Shown here one piece after another: positions 41,454 to 50,826 of a stretch of DNA of 64,000 nt. Below the pieces are notes generated by a model. The model did not search any database. It saw only the letters and a program-made list of their open reading frames with translations, and had not been told where the DNA came from. Location of the stretch: assembly GCF_050699935.1 (NCBI RefSeq), contig NZ_JBOHGB010000005.1, positions 62,001 to 126,000 on the forward strand. Direction: 5' to 3'. How positions within the stretch are numbered: position 1 is the stretch's first letter; each line of letters starts with the position of its first letter. The stretch comes from Actinophytocola sp050699935. Lineage in GTDB: Bacteria > Actinomycetota > Actinomycetes > Mycobacteriales > Pseudonocardiaceae. The translations under genes and the position numbers were made by a program.

Positions 41454-42215
41454 TCAGCCAGGGACCGGCCAGTGGACGTACCTGCCGGGTGGCTTACTCA
41501 GCGACTCGCTCACGTCTCGGCCGGCGCGGAACAGAGCCGGCACCATCGCCTGCCGGCGTTCCCGGACGAACCGGCTTGCCGGCCCGGCGATCGCGATCGC
41601 GCCGTAGATGTCCGGGCCGTGGAACAGCGGCACGGCGATCGCCCCGCTGCCGCCGACGTCCGCCGACTCGATCGACAGGTAGCCGTGCTCGACGATCCAG
41701 CGCAGCTGCTCCGCGAGCAGCGTCCGGGCCGCGTCGTCCGCCTGCTCCGCCATGACCTGGGCGCGCAGCCGTTCGGGGCAGAAAGCCAGGATCACCCGGC
41801 TGGACGCGCCGCGGTCCAGCGGCCGGGTCTCGCCGGCCTGCAACGCCGAGCGCACCTCCTCCCGGCTCTCGAACCCGGCCACGCACAGCCGCACCCGGCC
41901 GGCCAACTGGTGCAGGGCGACCGTCTCGCCGGACTGCTCCTGCAGTGCGCGCAGCACGTCGTGCACCGTCGACGGGACCCGCTCGGCGAACCCGGTGGCG
42001 TGGGCGACCTCGATCAGCACCCGGCCCGGGAAGTACCGCCGGCTCGCCGGATCGCGCACGAGCCAGCCGCGCTGGGTGAGCATCGCCAGCAGCCGTGAGG
42101 CGGTTGTCTTGTCCAGCTCGGCCGCCGCTGCCGCCTCGGTGGAGGAGAGGCCCGGCGCACCGGCTCGGGCGACGACGTCCATCAGGTCGAGCGCCTTGAC
42201 CGCGGCCTGACTCAC
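41454..42215 (-). CDS. IclR family transcriptional regulator
   Basis: 253 aa. Winged-helix N-terminus AAVKALDLMDVVARAGAPGLSSTEAAAAAELDKTTASRLLAMLTQRGWL, effector domain with GETVALHQLAGRVRLCVAGFES, LDRGASSRVILAF, and a closing GSGAIAVPLFHGPDIYGAIAIAGPASRF. GTG 42215 follows GAGGGAGGCCTC; the longer frame upstream is unlikely. It is divergent from the fused UGSC gene at 42345, whose promoter region holds an inverted repeat, so it probably controls that gene and itself. Confidence 0.9.
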   Translation of the reverse strand: MSQAAVKALDLMDVVARAGAPGLSSTEAAAAAELDKTTASRLLAMLTQRGWLVRDPASRRYFPGRVLIEVAHATGFAERVPSTVHDVLRALQEQSGETVALHQLAGRVRLCVAGFESREEVRSALQAGETRPLDRGASSRVILAFCPERLRAQVMAEQADDAARTLLAEQLRWIVEHGYLSIESADVGGSGAIAVPLFHGPDIYGAIAIAGPASRFVRERRQAMVPALFRAGRDVSESLSKPPGRYVHWPVPG

Positions 42216-42244
42216 GAGGCCTCCCTCTCGATGCGCGCACGACA

Positions 42245-42274
42245 TTGACAGCCGCCCACGGCGGCTCCAATACT
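42245..42274 (+). promoter_or_regulatory. Promoter for the fused CGSC gene
   Basis: TTGACA at 42245-42250, 18-nt spacer, AATACT at 42269-42274 (4/6 to TATAAT). Transcription would start at about 42281, at the edge of the inverted repeat that follows. Confidence 0.5.
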
Positions 42275-42281
42275 TCCATTG

Positions 42282-42309
42282 AGTTGCAACTGACAAGAGC
42301 ATAGTTGCA
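42282..42309. promoter_or_regulatory. Palindromic operator at the IclR/UGSC divergent region
   Basis: The perfect palindrome AGTTGCAACT (42282-42291) is followed after 11 nt by a further half AGTTGCA (42303-42309); TGCAACT-N11-AGTTGCA is a 7-bp inverted repeat. It is located at the predicted transcription start of the fused UGSC gene and is the likely site of the adjacent IclR protein. Confidence 0.6.
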
Positions 42310-42344
42310 TCAGATGAGAATCAAAAGATGAGGGCGGTATTGTC

Positions 42345-43982
42345 ATGGGCGACAAGATTTCGGTCTACCGGCCTACCGGACCGGCGCGGAGCGCGGAGCG
42401 CGTCGTGGCCAGTGGTCTGCGCCGGTCGTGGGAGAGCACGACCGTCGCTCTCGTCGACAACGGGAAGCCGGGCGCTCTCGCTCTGCTCACCGGCATCGCC
42501 GACGAGCTGGACATCCCGGCCGAGCGCCGGGTCATGGTGCCCAAGCAGATCGCGTCGCGACCGATGAACGACGACGAGTTGCGCACCATCAAGGAGAACT
42601 GCGACGCCGCGATCCTCGCCGTCGGCAACTGCGGCTCGTGCACCTCATGGACCTGTCACGACGCGATCACCGTGACCTCGGACTTCGGCATCCCGGCGGC
42701 GCTGATCGTGACCACCCCGTTCATCCACATCGGACAACACGTGTCCAGGAGCCTCGGCTACCCGGATCTGCCGATGGTGGCGGTCGAGCATCCGGTGGGG
42801 GACCTGCCGTTCGAGGTGATCCGCGCCCGGGGCGCCAAGTCCGCGATCGCGGTGCGCGAGGCCCTGCTCGGCGTGGCCGACCGTGCCGCGGCGCCCGCCG
42901 CCACCGCTCCCACGGACGCTCCCGCCGAGACCGGCGACGCCGAGCTGCTCGTGGTGGAGCGGGACCAGGCCGCCATCGACGAGCTCTACCAGGCCAACAA
43001 CTGGAGCGACGGCCTGCCGATCGTCGCGCCCACCGAGGAGCGGATCACCGCGATGCTCGGCCGGCACGCGGCCAGGGCCGACGAGGTGGTGGGCACGGTG
43101 GCCACGGGGTACGGGGTGGCGACGCTGCGGGCGATCGCGGTGAACGCGGTGATGGCCGGATGCTCGCCCGAGTACTTCGACGTGGTGGTGGCCGCGGTCA
43201 AGGGAGTCGTCGACCCGGCCTTCAACCTGCACGCGCTGCAGGCGACGACCCACCCTGTCGGCCCGATGATCCTCGTCAACGGGCCGGTCGCGGCGAAGAT
43301 CGGGATGAACGCCGGCACGAACGCGATGGGCCAGGGCAACCGGGCGAACGCCACCATCGGCCGCGCGCTGCGGCTGGTCCTGATCACCATCGGACGGTGC
43401 GTGCCGGGCGTGACCGACCGCGCGACCTTCGGCAACCCGGGCAAGTACACGTTCTGCCTCGCCGAGAACGAGTCGGCGAGTCCGTGGGAGCCGTTCCACG
43501 TCTCGCGGGGCCTGGCCGCGGCGGACAGCGCGGTGACGGTGTTCGGGGCGGAGGGGACGCACAACATGAACGACCCGGCCAGCGTCTCGTCGACCGGGCT
43601 GCTCAAGACGTTCGTGGGCTGTATGTGCACGCCGGGCTCCAACCACCACCAGTTCCCGCGCACCGAGCCCCTGGTCGTGCTTGCTCCCGAGCACGCGACG
43701 CTGCTCGCCCGCGAGGGCTTCACCCGCGCGTCGCTGCAGGAGTACTTCTTCCAGAACGCCCGGATCCCGCTCGCCGCATTCTCCGCCGAGCGGATCGAAC
43801 GGTTCCTGTCTCGCCGCCGGCCGGTGTGGTTCGGGCCGGGGAACACGACGAGGGTCGCGGCACTGGCCGACAGCCCGAGCGACTTCCTGATCGCCGTGTC
43901 GGGGGGACCGGGCACCCACTCAGTGTTCGTGCCGAGCTTCGGCGGCACCGCCGCGGTGACCGTGCCGGTCGAGCAACCCTGA
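42345..43982 (+). CDS. UGSC-family protein, Cys form (CGSC), fused to partner domain
   Basis: 545 aa. The N-terminal domain (1-175) matches the selenoprotein at 2886: VALVDNGKPGALALL, then CDAAILAVGNCGSCTSWTCHDAITVTSDFGIPAALIV, with C96 where the selenoprotein has Sec, C99 as its resolving partner and an extra C104. After an Ala/Pro-rich linker (~178-198) comes the partner domain (NNWSDGLPIVAPTEERI, VNAVMAGCSPEYFDVVVAAVKGV, TTHPVGPMILVNGPVA, NPGKYTFCLAENESASPWEPFHVSRGL). ATG 42345 has a weak GAGGG site. It is divergent from the IclR gene. Redox role is inferred from CxxC/UxxC exchange; the reaction is unknown. Confidence 0.88.
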   Translation: MGDKISVYRPTGPARSAERVVASGLRRSWESTTVALVDNGKPGALALLTGIADELDIPAERRVMVPKQIASRPMNDDELRTIKENCDAAILAVGNCGSCTSWTCHDAITVTSDFGIPAALIVTTPFIHIGQHVSRSLGYPDLPMVAVEHPVGDLPFEVIRARGAKSAIAVREALLGVADRAAAPAATAPTDAPAETGDAELLVVERDQAAIDELYQANNWSDGLPIVAPTEERITAMLGRHAARADEVVGTVATGYGVATLRAIAVNAVMAGCSPEYFDVVVAAVKGVVDPAFNLHALQATTHPVGPMILVNGPVAAKIGMNAGTNAMGQGNRANATIGRALRLVLITIGRCVPGVTDRATFGNPGKYTFCLAENESASPWEPFHVSRGLAAADSAVTVFGAEGTHNMNDPASVSSTGLLKTFVGCMCTPGSNHHQFPRTEPLVVLAPEHATLLAREGFTRASLQEYFFQNARIPLAAFSAERIERFLSRRRPVWFGPGNTTRVAALADSPSDFLIAVSGGPGTHSVFVPSFGGTAAVTVPVEQP

Positions 43983-44032
43983 CCGGTCCCGTCCTCGCCT
44001 TGTCTACATCAGACTGACGAGCTGGTTCTCGG

Positions 44033-44965
44033 CTACCGGTCGCCGAGGACCAGCTCGTCGATCAAGGTCGCGAGCTCGCGTGGCCGGTCGCTCTGCACGG
44101 CGTGGCCCGCGCCGGGAACGACCTCGACCCGCACCGCGGGACAGCGCTGCCGGAAGGCCGCCACGTCCCCGTCGGCCACGAACGGGCTGTCGCCGCCGCG
44201 GACCAGCAGGACCGGCACCCGCAGGGCGGACACGTCGGCCCACAGCGGTGTGCGGTCGGTGAGCCGGCTGGTACGCAGGCCGGTGATGTCATGGCGCCAC
44301 CGCCACCAGCCGTCGGGCAGCCGCAGGGCGTTGTGCCCCACACCTCGGCGCACCGCGTTCGCCGACCGCCGCGGCGAGGCGAGCACCGCGTGTTCCACCA
44401 TGTCCTCGAGGGAGTCGAAGTACTCCGCGCCGTCGGTGAGGGCGACGGTGCACCGCTGCTCCCTGGACATGGCGGTGAGCCGGGACAGGCCGCCGGGCGT
44501 GATGTCGACGACGGTCAGGTGGCGCACGAGGTCCGGATGCGACACGGTGAGCCGCAGACCGGTGAGCCCGCCGAGCGACATGCCGACCAGCGGCAGTGGC
44601 CCGACCGGCTCGAGCATCCCGTCGAACGGGGCGGTCAGGGCGATGGCGACCGCCTCGGCGTTGCGGGCGGGGGAGTAGTCGTGGTCGTCGCGCCAGTCGG
44701 AGCGCCCGTGTCCGGGAAGGTCCAACGCCAGGGCCGGCCGCCCCAACGCCAGGGCGACGAGATCCCAGGTGCGCGCGTTCTGCCCCGCGCCGTGCAGGAA
44801 CACCACCTCGGGCGGCGCCTCGCCCCATCGCACGATGCTGACCCGCCGCCCCCCGTCCACCACGACGTGCCGCCGCACCACCCGTGGCACCGCGTCCGAT
44901 CCCAGCCCGAGCTCCCCGGCCGCCTCCACCAACGAGCCCCACTCATCGTCTTCGGCGTCCGGCAT
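44033..44965 (-). CDS. Alpha/beta hydrolase
   Basis: 310 aa. VVFLHGAGQNARTWDLVA gives the oxyanion HGxG motif, LALDLPGHGRSDWRDDHDYSP is the usual strand-5 region, LPLVGMSLGGLTGLRL holds the nucleophile elbow (GMSLGG), PVLLVRGGDSPFV supplies the acid Asp, and GAGHAVQSDRP the His. It hydrolyses an ester, lactone or C-C bond; the substrate is unknown. It is convergent with the CGSC gene and may or may not belong to the catabolic block. Confidence 0.88.
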   Translation of the reverse strand: MPDAEDDEWGSLVEAAGELGLGSDAVPRVVRRHVVVDGGRRVSIVRWGEAPPEVVFLHGAGQNARTWDLVALALGRPALALDLPGHGRSDWRDDHDYSPARNAEAVAIALTAPFDGMLEPVGPLPLVGMSLGGLTGLRLTVSHPDLVRHLTVVDITPGGLSRLTAMSREQRCTVALTDGAEYFDSLEDMVEHAVLASPRRSANAVRRGVGHNALRLPDGWWRWRHDITGLRTSRLTDRTPLWADVSALRVPVLLVRGGDSPFVADGDVAAFRQRCPAVRVEVVPGAGHAVQSDRPRELATLIDELVLGDR

Positions 44966-45000
44966 GATCGCAGGCTACCCTGCCACGATGGGTCGGCTGG

Positions 45001-45567
45001 CTACCACAAGGTCGCGGCGAACGTGGCGACCGAGCCCGCCGTCGCGAGCAGGAAGAGGGCCGTACCCGAGGTGGCGAGCCCGTTGATCCGGCGCAGCGCT
45101 CGGGCCCGTGTTTCGGCGAACGTGGTCCGGCTGGTGGCCTGCAGCCGAGGACGCTGGGCGATCGCGAACGCCGCCGCGGCGATGAGGAAGAGCACGCCGG
45201 GGATGGCGGCGAACCCGTTGGCCTGCCCCAGGTAGTCGAGAACGGCGAAGTAGACGGGGATCGCCGCGGAGGATGCCGTGAGCATCGAGCGGCTGTAGTC
45301 GAGCGCGGTTCGGCGGGACGCGGCGGCCCAGGCCTCGTACTCGGCGTCCGGTTCGTCGGCGGCGTCGGGCTCGGTCTGCGCGAACGGGTCCGCGATCTTG
45401 ATGAAACGTTCGTTGGAGCCGATGACGATCTGGCCGGAGTACTGTTTCCTCGTGCGGGGGCAGAGCAGTGTGATGGTCGTTTCCTGGTTTCCGGCGAACA
45501 CGAGTGTTTCCTCGGCCGGACCGATCAGTAACGCGTAGCGGTGCGTCGCGCCACAAGCGGGGCACAT
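45001..45567 (-). CDS. Hypothetical membrane protein with N-terminal CxxC
   Basis: 188 aa. The start MCPACGATHRYALLIGPAEE has a CPxC pair and a later Cys (LLCPRTRKQYSG), suggesting a small zinc-ribbon-like or bacterial C2H2-type domain of ~60 residues. An acidic linker follows, then three hydrophobic helices (near 95-112, 117-137 and 165-186). No function can be assigned. Confidence 0.65.
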   Translation of the reverse strand: MCPACGATHRYALLIGPAEETLVFAGNQETTITLLCPRTRKQYSGQIVIGSNERFIKIADPFAQTEPDAADEPDAEYEAWAAASRRTALDYSRSMLTASSAAIPVYFAVLDYLGQANGFAAIPGVLFLIAAAAFAIAQRPRLQATSRTTFAETRARALRRINGLATSGTALFLLATAGSVATFAATLW

Positions 45568-45621
45568 GGCGAATCCGGCTGAACGGCTACAGCAGCATCA
45601 CGTTGCGAACTGAAGTCCTTG

Positions 45622-46664
45622 GTGACTCGCCGTCGTGAGGTAACCGTCGAACCCAACGAGAACGATAGGCGGCCGGGTTGGGTTCAGGCGTTGGAGCTGG
45701 CGGCGCGGCACGTGCAGGGGGAGGATCCGGAGCGATACGGTTCTGGCCAGGGTGGCCGGACGATCGGGCAGGCTTGGCACACGACGTTCACCATGTTCGG
45801 GATTCCCATGGCGTGTGTACTCGTCGCTGGACGTCCACCGGCCGGAACCGAGGGCATCCCGGTCGTCATTGAACTGTCGCTGGCGGACGTGATGCGTCGG
45901 ATCGAGGAGTTGTTAGCTCACGGTGACACCTCGATTGTGGCGTTCGTGCACGACGGACGTACCGGCCACGTCGTAAACCTGGTGGGCCAGCATGGCGACC
46001 GCATTGTTTACACCGACCCGTGCCGAGGGATTCATTGCTGTGCCGGCACCAGAATGCCGCCGGTGTGGACGCCCAGGAACACGACGAGGACACGTGGTCG
46101 GTGACGACCGCTGAACTGGCTCGGGTGCTGATCGGTCTGCACGTGTTCCCGAACCTGTGGTCCGAGGTGTGCGGCGAGGGCGGCGCGGTCCGGTTCGCGG
46201 ATCTGCCCAGCACGGATCTGTGGTCGTTCTTCGGTCTGCACGAGATCGCGCGCGATGGGGATGAGGTCCGGGTATCGCCGGGCAACTTCTCCGAGGACGT
46301 CGCTCTGCGGTTCACGCTCGGGGATCGCGATCGGATCCAGCGGGCTGAGCTGAGTTTGCGGGAGACCTGGGCGCTCGGCGGCGAGTTCGGTATCAATCCG
46401 TTTGGTCTCGACATCGCGCGCGGTTTTGCTGGCGCTCTCGTGCCCGAGCCTGACCGCCGATCGGCCGCCGACGTGCTGCTGGGGCTTGACCTGGACCATG
46501 TCGGAGTGCGTTACCGCGATCCGGAGTTCCAATCCACCACGGCCGGGCAGCTGCTGCTTGCCTACACCGGCGGTATTCCCGATACAAATCTCGTGTTCAG
46601 TACGTCCGCACTGAACATCGAGCATCGCGACGACTGGCTGCAGCTGCGCATCAACACGTTCTAG
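45622..46664 (+). pseudogene. Papain-like-fold (Tox-PL-like) protein with a frameshift
   Basis: Two frames join near 46018. The first (to 46104) reads ...HGDTSIVAFVHDGRTGHVVNLVGQHGDRIVYTDP and then loses homology; the second, from ~46020, continues PRDSLLCRHQNAAGVDAQEHDEDTWSVTTAELARVLI. One missing G (TGG CCG becoming TGCCG) explains the break and restores YTDPWPRDSLLC. The H..N and D segments fit a papain-like deamidase/protease fold seen in polymorphic toxin-type proteins. The second half (~200 aa) is unrecognised. Start GTG 45622 or TTG 45619. Genuine mutation or sequence error cannot be separated here. Confidence 0.6.
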
Positions 46665-46666
46665 GT

Positions 46667-46888
46667 ATGATTCCGCGCCACCAGTCGGTCACCGGGTGGA
46701 TCCCCAATGGACGGATCGACGTTACCGCTGAGCCGTCCATTTCCGACGATGAGCTCGAGAAGTTCGATCGTGCGGAGGTATCGAGGCCGGGTCGCGAGAT
46801 GTCCGACTGGGGTAGTGTGCTCAGGCGGGCCGACGCACGTGACCATGACGCACGTTGGACGGGGCGGATGACATTCGAGGTGTCATGA
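46667..46888 (+). CDS. Small hypothetical protein upstream of the GGDEF-EAL gene
   Basis: 73 aa, rich in charged residues (ISDDELEKFDRAEVSRPGREMSDWGSVLRRADARDHDARW). It begins 3 bp after the preceding gene's stop, and its stop overlaps the next start (ATGA), which argues for a real, coupled gene. Third-position GC is lower than in neighbouring genes and no homologue is recognised, so it is tentative. Confidence 0.4.
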   Translation: MIPRHQSVTGWIPNGRIDVTAEPSISDDELEKFDRAEVSRPGREMSDWGSVLRRADARDHDARWTGRMTFEVS

Positions 46889-49185
46889 AGGATCGGCGGT
46901 ACCAGTTGGCCGTCCTGCTGATCGTGGTCCTTGCGGCCCTGATCGCGGTGAACGGCCTGGCGCTCTGGGGCGACCGGTTCGCACTGTGGATCGACAACGC
47001 GATGCAGCTGGGCGGCGGGGTGACCGCGGTCGTCTGCGGCTGGCTCGTCGCCCGCCGGATGCGCGGGGCGCAGCGATGGTGGCGGCTGCTGATCGGCCTG
47101 GGCATGGCCGGCTGGTCCGGCGGGCAGATCATCTGGTCCTGGCACCAGCTCATCGACGGCCGGGGCCTGCCCTCGCCGTCGCTTGCCGACGTGGGCTACC
47201 TGACGCTTCCGGGCTTCGCGCTCGCGGGCCTATTCGTGCTCGCCCGCGCGCGGGAACGGCCAGACGGTCAGCGTTGGCTGCCACGGCAATGGAACGCGCA
47301 CTTCGGCGCTGCCGTGGTGATCGACGGGCTGGTCGTGACCGGTTCGCTGTTCATCCTGACCTGGACGGCGGCGCTCGGGGCGGTGGTGCGGGCATCCGGT
47401 CCGGACGCGCTCGCCTGGGCGGTGGCCATCGCCTACCCGCTGTCGGACCTGGTCCTGGTCGTGGTGGCGCTGCTGCTGGTGGTCTTCGATCGCGTGGATC
47501 GGCCGTACCGGGCCAACCTGCTGCTGCTCGCTGCCGGGATCGTGGCGCTGGCCTGCTCCGACAGCATCTTCGCGTATCTGGTCAGCATCGGCGCGGAGAG
47601 CATGAAGCCCTGGGCCGACGCCGGGTTCGTCCTCGGGCCGGTGCTCATCGCCTACGGCCTGCTGGCCGGGCCCAGCCGGCGAGCGAGCGAAAGCCAGACG
47701 GTCGGAGTGGACTGGTGGCAGCTGGCCGTGCCTTACGTGCCGGTGACCGCGGTGGCGTTGTTGATCAGCAGCCAGCTGCTGTTCGGCGACGGGCCGGACG
47801 GGGTCGAGGTCTCCGTCGGCGTCTGTGTGATCTTCCTCGTGCTGGCTCGGCAGCTGCTGTCGCTGCTCGACAACCGGCTGCTGCTGCGGCGGGTGTACGA
47901 AGGTCAACAACAGCTGGCGCACCAGGCGTTCCACGATCCACTGACCGGCCTCGCCAACCGGACTCTGTTCGCGGACCGGCTCGACCGTGCCGTCGCGGAC
48001 GGCGCCGGCACGGTCGGCACGCTCGTACTGATCTTCGTCGACCTGGACGACTTCAAGGAGGTCAACGACCAGTTCGGCCACGCCGGCGGTGACGTCGTGC
48101 TGCGCGCGGTCGGGCAGCGGCTGCTCGGCTGCGTGCGGTCGTCCGACACCGTTGCCCGGCTCGGCGGCGACGAGTTCGCGATCCTGCTGGAAGGGGAGGT
48201 CGACGCGCCGCAGGCAGTCGCGGACCGGATCCGCGGTGCGCTGCGGCGGCCGTTCGCCGTGCACGGCACCCAGGTCGCCGTCCGCGCCAGCATGGGCCTG
48301 GTGGTCCTGGATCCCGACGAGCCGCTCGTCACGTCGGACCTCCTGCTCGGCCGGGCGGACACCTCGATGTACGCGGGCAAGCGGCTGGGCAAGGACACCA
48401 CCGTGGTGTACCGGGCGTCGCATGACGGCCTGCCCGACTTCACGACGACCCTGCGGCGCGCGCAGGGCGGCGTGCCGGACGGCTTCGCCATGGAGTTCCA
48501 GCCGATCGTCCGGCTGGGCGACGACGCCCCGGTCGCGGTGGAGGCGCTGTCCCGGTGGACCGCGCCGGACGGCACCCAGATCCCGCCGCACACGTTCGTC
48601 CGTGCCGCCGAATCCGCCGGGCTCGGCGCCGAGCTGGACGCGCTGGCGCTGGATCTTGCCTGCCGCGAGGTCACCGCCGCCGAGCTGGATCTGGCCGTGC
48701 ACGTCAACGTCTGCGCCAGCCGTCTGGGCACGGCGACGTTGGAGCAGAGCATCACCGCGGCACTGGCCCGGCACCGGCTGCCCGCCGACCGGCTCGTCGT
48801 CGAGATCACCGAGACGGTACCGGTGCTCGACCTCTCCGCCGGGGCCGAGGCGATCCGCCGGCTACAGGAACTCGGCGTGCGTGTGGCGCTCGACGACTTC
48901 GGCGCCGGGTACAGCTCGCTGACCTGCCTGCACGCGTTGCCGGTCGACCTGATCAAGCTGGACCGGGCCCTGACCACGGGCGTGCGGCCGGACCGGGACG
49001 TCGCACTGTGCCGTTCGCTGGTCAGCCTGGGTGCCGAACTCGACTTCGTGGTCGTGGCCGAAGGCATCGAAACGGCCGAGCAGGCCGCGTTGCTCGCCCA
49101 GACGGGCTGCACGATGGCCCAGGGCTACCGGTTCGGTCGCCCCGGCCCGCTGTCCGCACTGCGGCTCGCGGTTTCCCCCAGCTAG
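46885..49185 (+). CDS. Membrane-bound GGDEF-EAL cyclic-di-GMP enzyme
   Basis: 766 aa. The N-terminal ~320 residues hold about nine membrane helices (MASE-like sensor region, from YQLAVLLIVVLAALIAVNGLAL). The GGDEF domain follows (HDPLTGLANRTLF; active site RLGGDEFAILLEG intact; I-site RSSD five residues upstream intact). The EAL domain has AVEALSRW, NVCASRL, EITETVPVLD, LDDFGAGYSSL and AEGIET, so all metal-binding motifs are kept. Both synthesis and breakdown of c-di-GMP are possible. ATG 46885 is preferred to ATG 46855 because of the membrane-protein start and the ATGA overlap. Converges with the cyclase gene with a 4-bp overlap of stops. Confidence 0.92.
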   Translation: MKDRRYQLAVLLIVVLAALIAVNGLALWGDRFALWIDNAMQLGGGVTAVVCGWLVARRMRGAQRWWRLLIGLGMAGWSGGQIIWSWHQLIDGRGLPSPSLADVGYLTLPGFALAGLFVLARARERPDGQRWLPRQWNAHFGAAVVIDGLVVTGSLFILTWTAALGAVVRASGPDALAWAVAIAYPLSDLVLVVVALLLVVFDRVDRPYRANLLLLAAGIVALACSDSIFAYLVSIGAESMKPWADAGFVLGPVLIAYGLLAGPSRRASESQTVGVDWWQLAVPYVPVTAVALLISSQLLFGDGPDGVEVSVGVCVIFLVLARQLLSLLDNRLLLRRVYEGQQQLAHQAFHDPLTGLANRTLFADRLDRAVADGAGTVGTLVLIFVDLDDFKEVNDQFGHAGGDVVLRAVGQRLLGCVRSSDTVARLGGDEFAILLEGEVDAPQAVADRIRGALRRPFAVHGTQVAVRASMGLVVLDPDEPLVTSDLLLGRADTSMYAGKRLGKDTTVVYRASHDGLPDFTTTLRRAQGGVPDGFAMEFQPIVRLGDDAPVAVEALSRWTAPDGTQIPPHTFVRAAESAGLGAELDALALDLACREVTAAELDLAVHVNVCASRLGTATLEQSITAALARHRLPADRLVVEITETVPVLDLSAGAEAIRRLQELGVRVALDDFGAGYSSLTCLHALPVDLIKLDRALTTGVRPDRDVALCRSLVSLGAELDFVVVAEGIETAEQAALLAQTGCTMAQGYRFGRPGPLSALRLAVSPS

Positions 49186-50000
49186 TCCACTCCGCGCGGG
49201 ATCAGGCCGAAGATCGTCGCCGTCGAGCCCGACCCGTTGCGGTTGATCGGGCCGCCCGCGAGCACCCAGGCGCCGGTGGCCGGCAGCTTGGCCAGGTTGG
49301 CCAGGATCTCCAGACTGATCCGGCGCCGCTGGTAGACCAGCTTCGACACGGTGTACGTCTCGTCGATGCCGACGTCCGGGCTGAACGTGTCGATGCCGGT
49401 GCCGCCCCGGCGCCCGAGGCGGCCGGTGTCGATCAGCCAGCGCACCGCCGGGATCGAGAAGCCGGGCTGGTGGATCACGCCGTTCTCGTCGAGGTTCGGG
49501 AACGCCGGGGTGCCCCAGCGGGACTCCCAACCGGTCCACAGCACGACCATCGAGTCGTTGGGAATCCGGCCGTGCCGGCGCTCCCACGCCTTGATGTCCC
49601 CGATCGTCAGGGCGTAGTCGGGGTCGGCCGAGGCCTTGTCCCGGACGTCGATCTTCACCGCGGGCAGGAACAGGTCGCCGGGGTCCATCTGGTCGGCCAG
49701 TACCGCACCCTCATTGAAGTGGCCGGGGGCACCCCAGTGCGTGCCGGTGTGCTCGCCCTCGCGGACGAACTGCAGGAAGTAGCCGTCCTCCGGGATCGTG
49801 GCGATGGTCTCCAGGGAGAACGCCGGATCACCGGGGAACACGTTGGTCGTGGCCGGGTCGTTGACATGCGACAGGTTGACCAGCGTGAGCTGGTCGAGCC
49901 GGACCGGCGGGACCGAGGCCTGCGCGGTGCGGCCCGGCCACGACAGCGCCCCGAACAGCCCGGCCATCCCGGCCGCCAGCACCTTTCGCCTCCGTGCCAT
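49182..50000 (-). CDS. Exported cyclase-family (kynurenine formamidase-like) protein
   Basis: 272 aa. MARRRKVLAAGMAGLFGALSWPGRTAQA is a Tat-like signal. Core features: LTLVNLSHVNDPATTNVFPGDPAF, the metal motif HTGTHWGAPGHF, in which the usual Asp of HxGTHxDxPxH is Gly, and VVLWTGWESRWG, GFSIPAVRWLID, GIDTFSPD. It hydrolyses an amide or ester in the cell envelope if active. The Gly substitution weakens that call. Monocistronic; its stop overlaps the stop of the GGDEF-EAL gene. Confidence 0.82.
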   Translation of the reverse strand: MARRRKVLAAGMAGLFGALSWPGRTAQASVPPVRLDQLTLVNLSHVNDPATTNVFPGDPAFSLETIATIPEDGYFLQFVREGEHTGTHWGAPGHFNEGAVLADQMDPGDLFLPAVKIDVRDKASADPDYALTIGDIKAWERRHGRIPNDSMVVLWTGWESRWGTPAFPNLDENGVIHQPGFSIPAVRWLIDTGRLGRRGGTGIDTFSPDVGIDETYTVSKLVYQRRRISLEILANLAKLPATGAWVLAGGPINRNGSGSTATIFGLIPRGVD

Positions 50001-50121
50001 TCAGATCACCTTCCCGATCACCGAAACCACCCCGCGACGCCCGCACGTGATACCACCCCGACGCCTGTCAGCCCAAGTGGGGTCACCCCGAACGCCTCGT
50101 CTCGTGTGGCGGCGTCGGCTC

Positions 50122-50818
<697 letters not shown>

Positions 50819-50826
<8 letters not shown>

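Noticed and set aside
43983..44032. Terminator between the CGSC fusion and the hydrolase gene
   Set aside because: GTCCTCG and CGAGGAC are complementary but ~50 bp apart with the right arm inside the hydrolase coding region; too weak to annotate.
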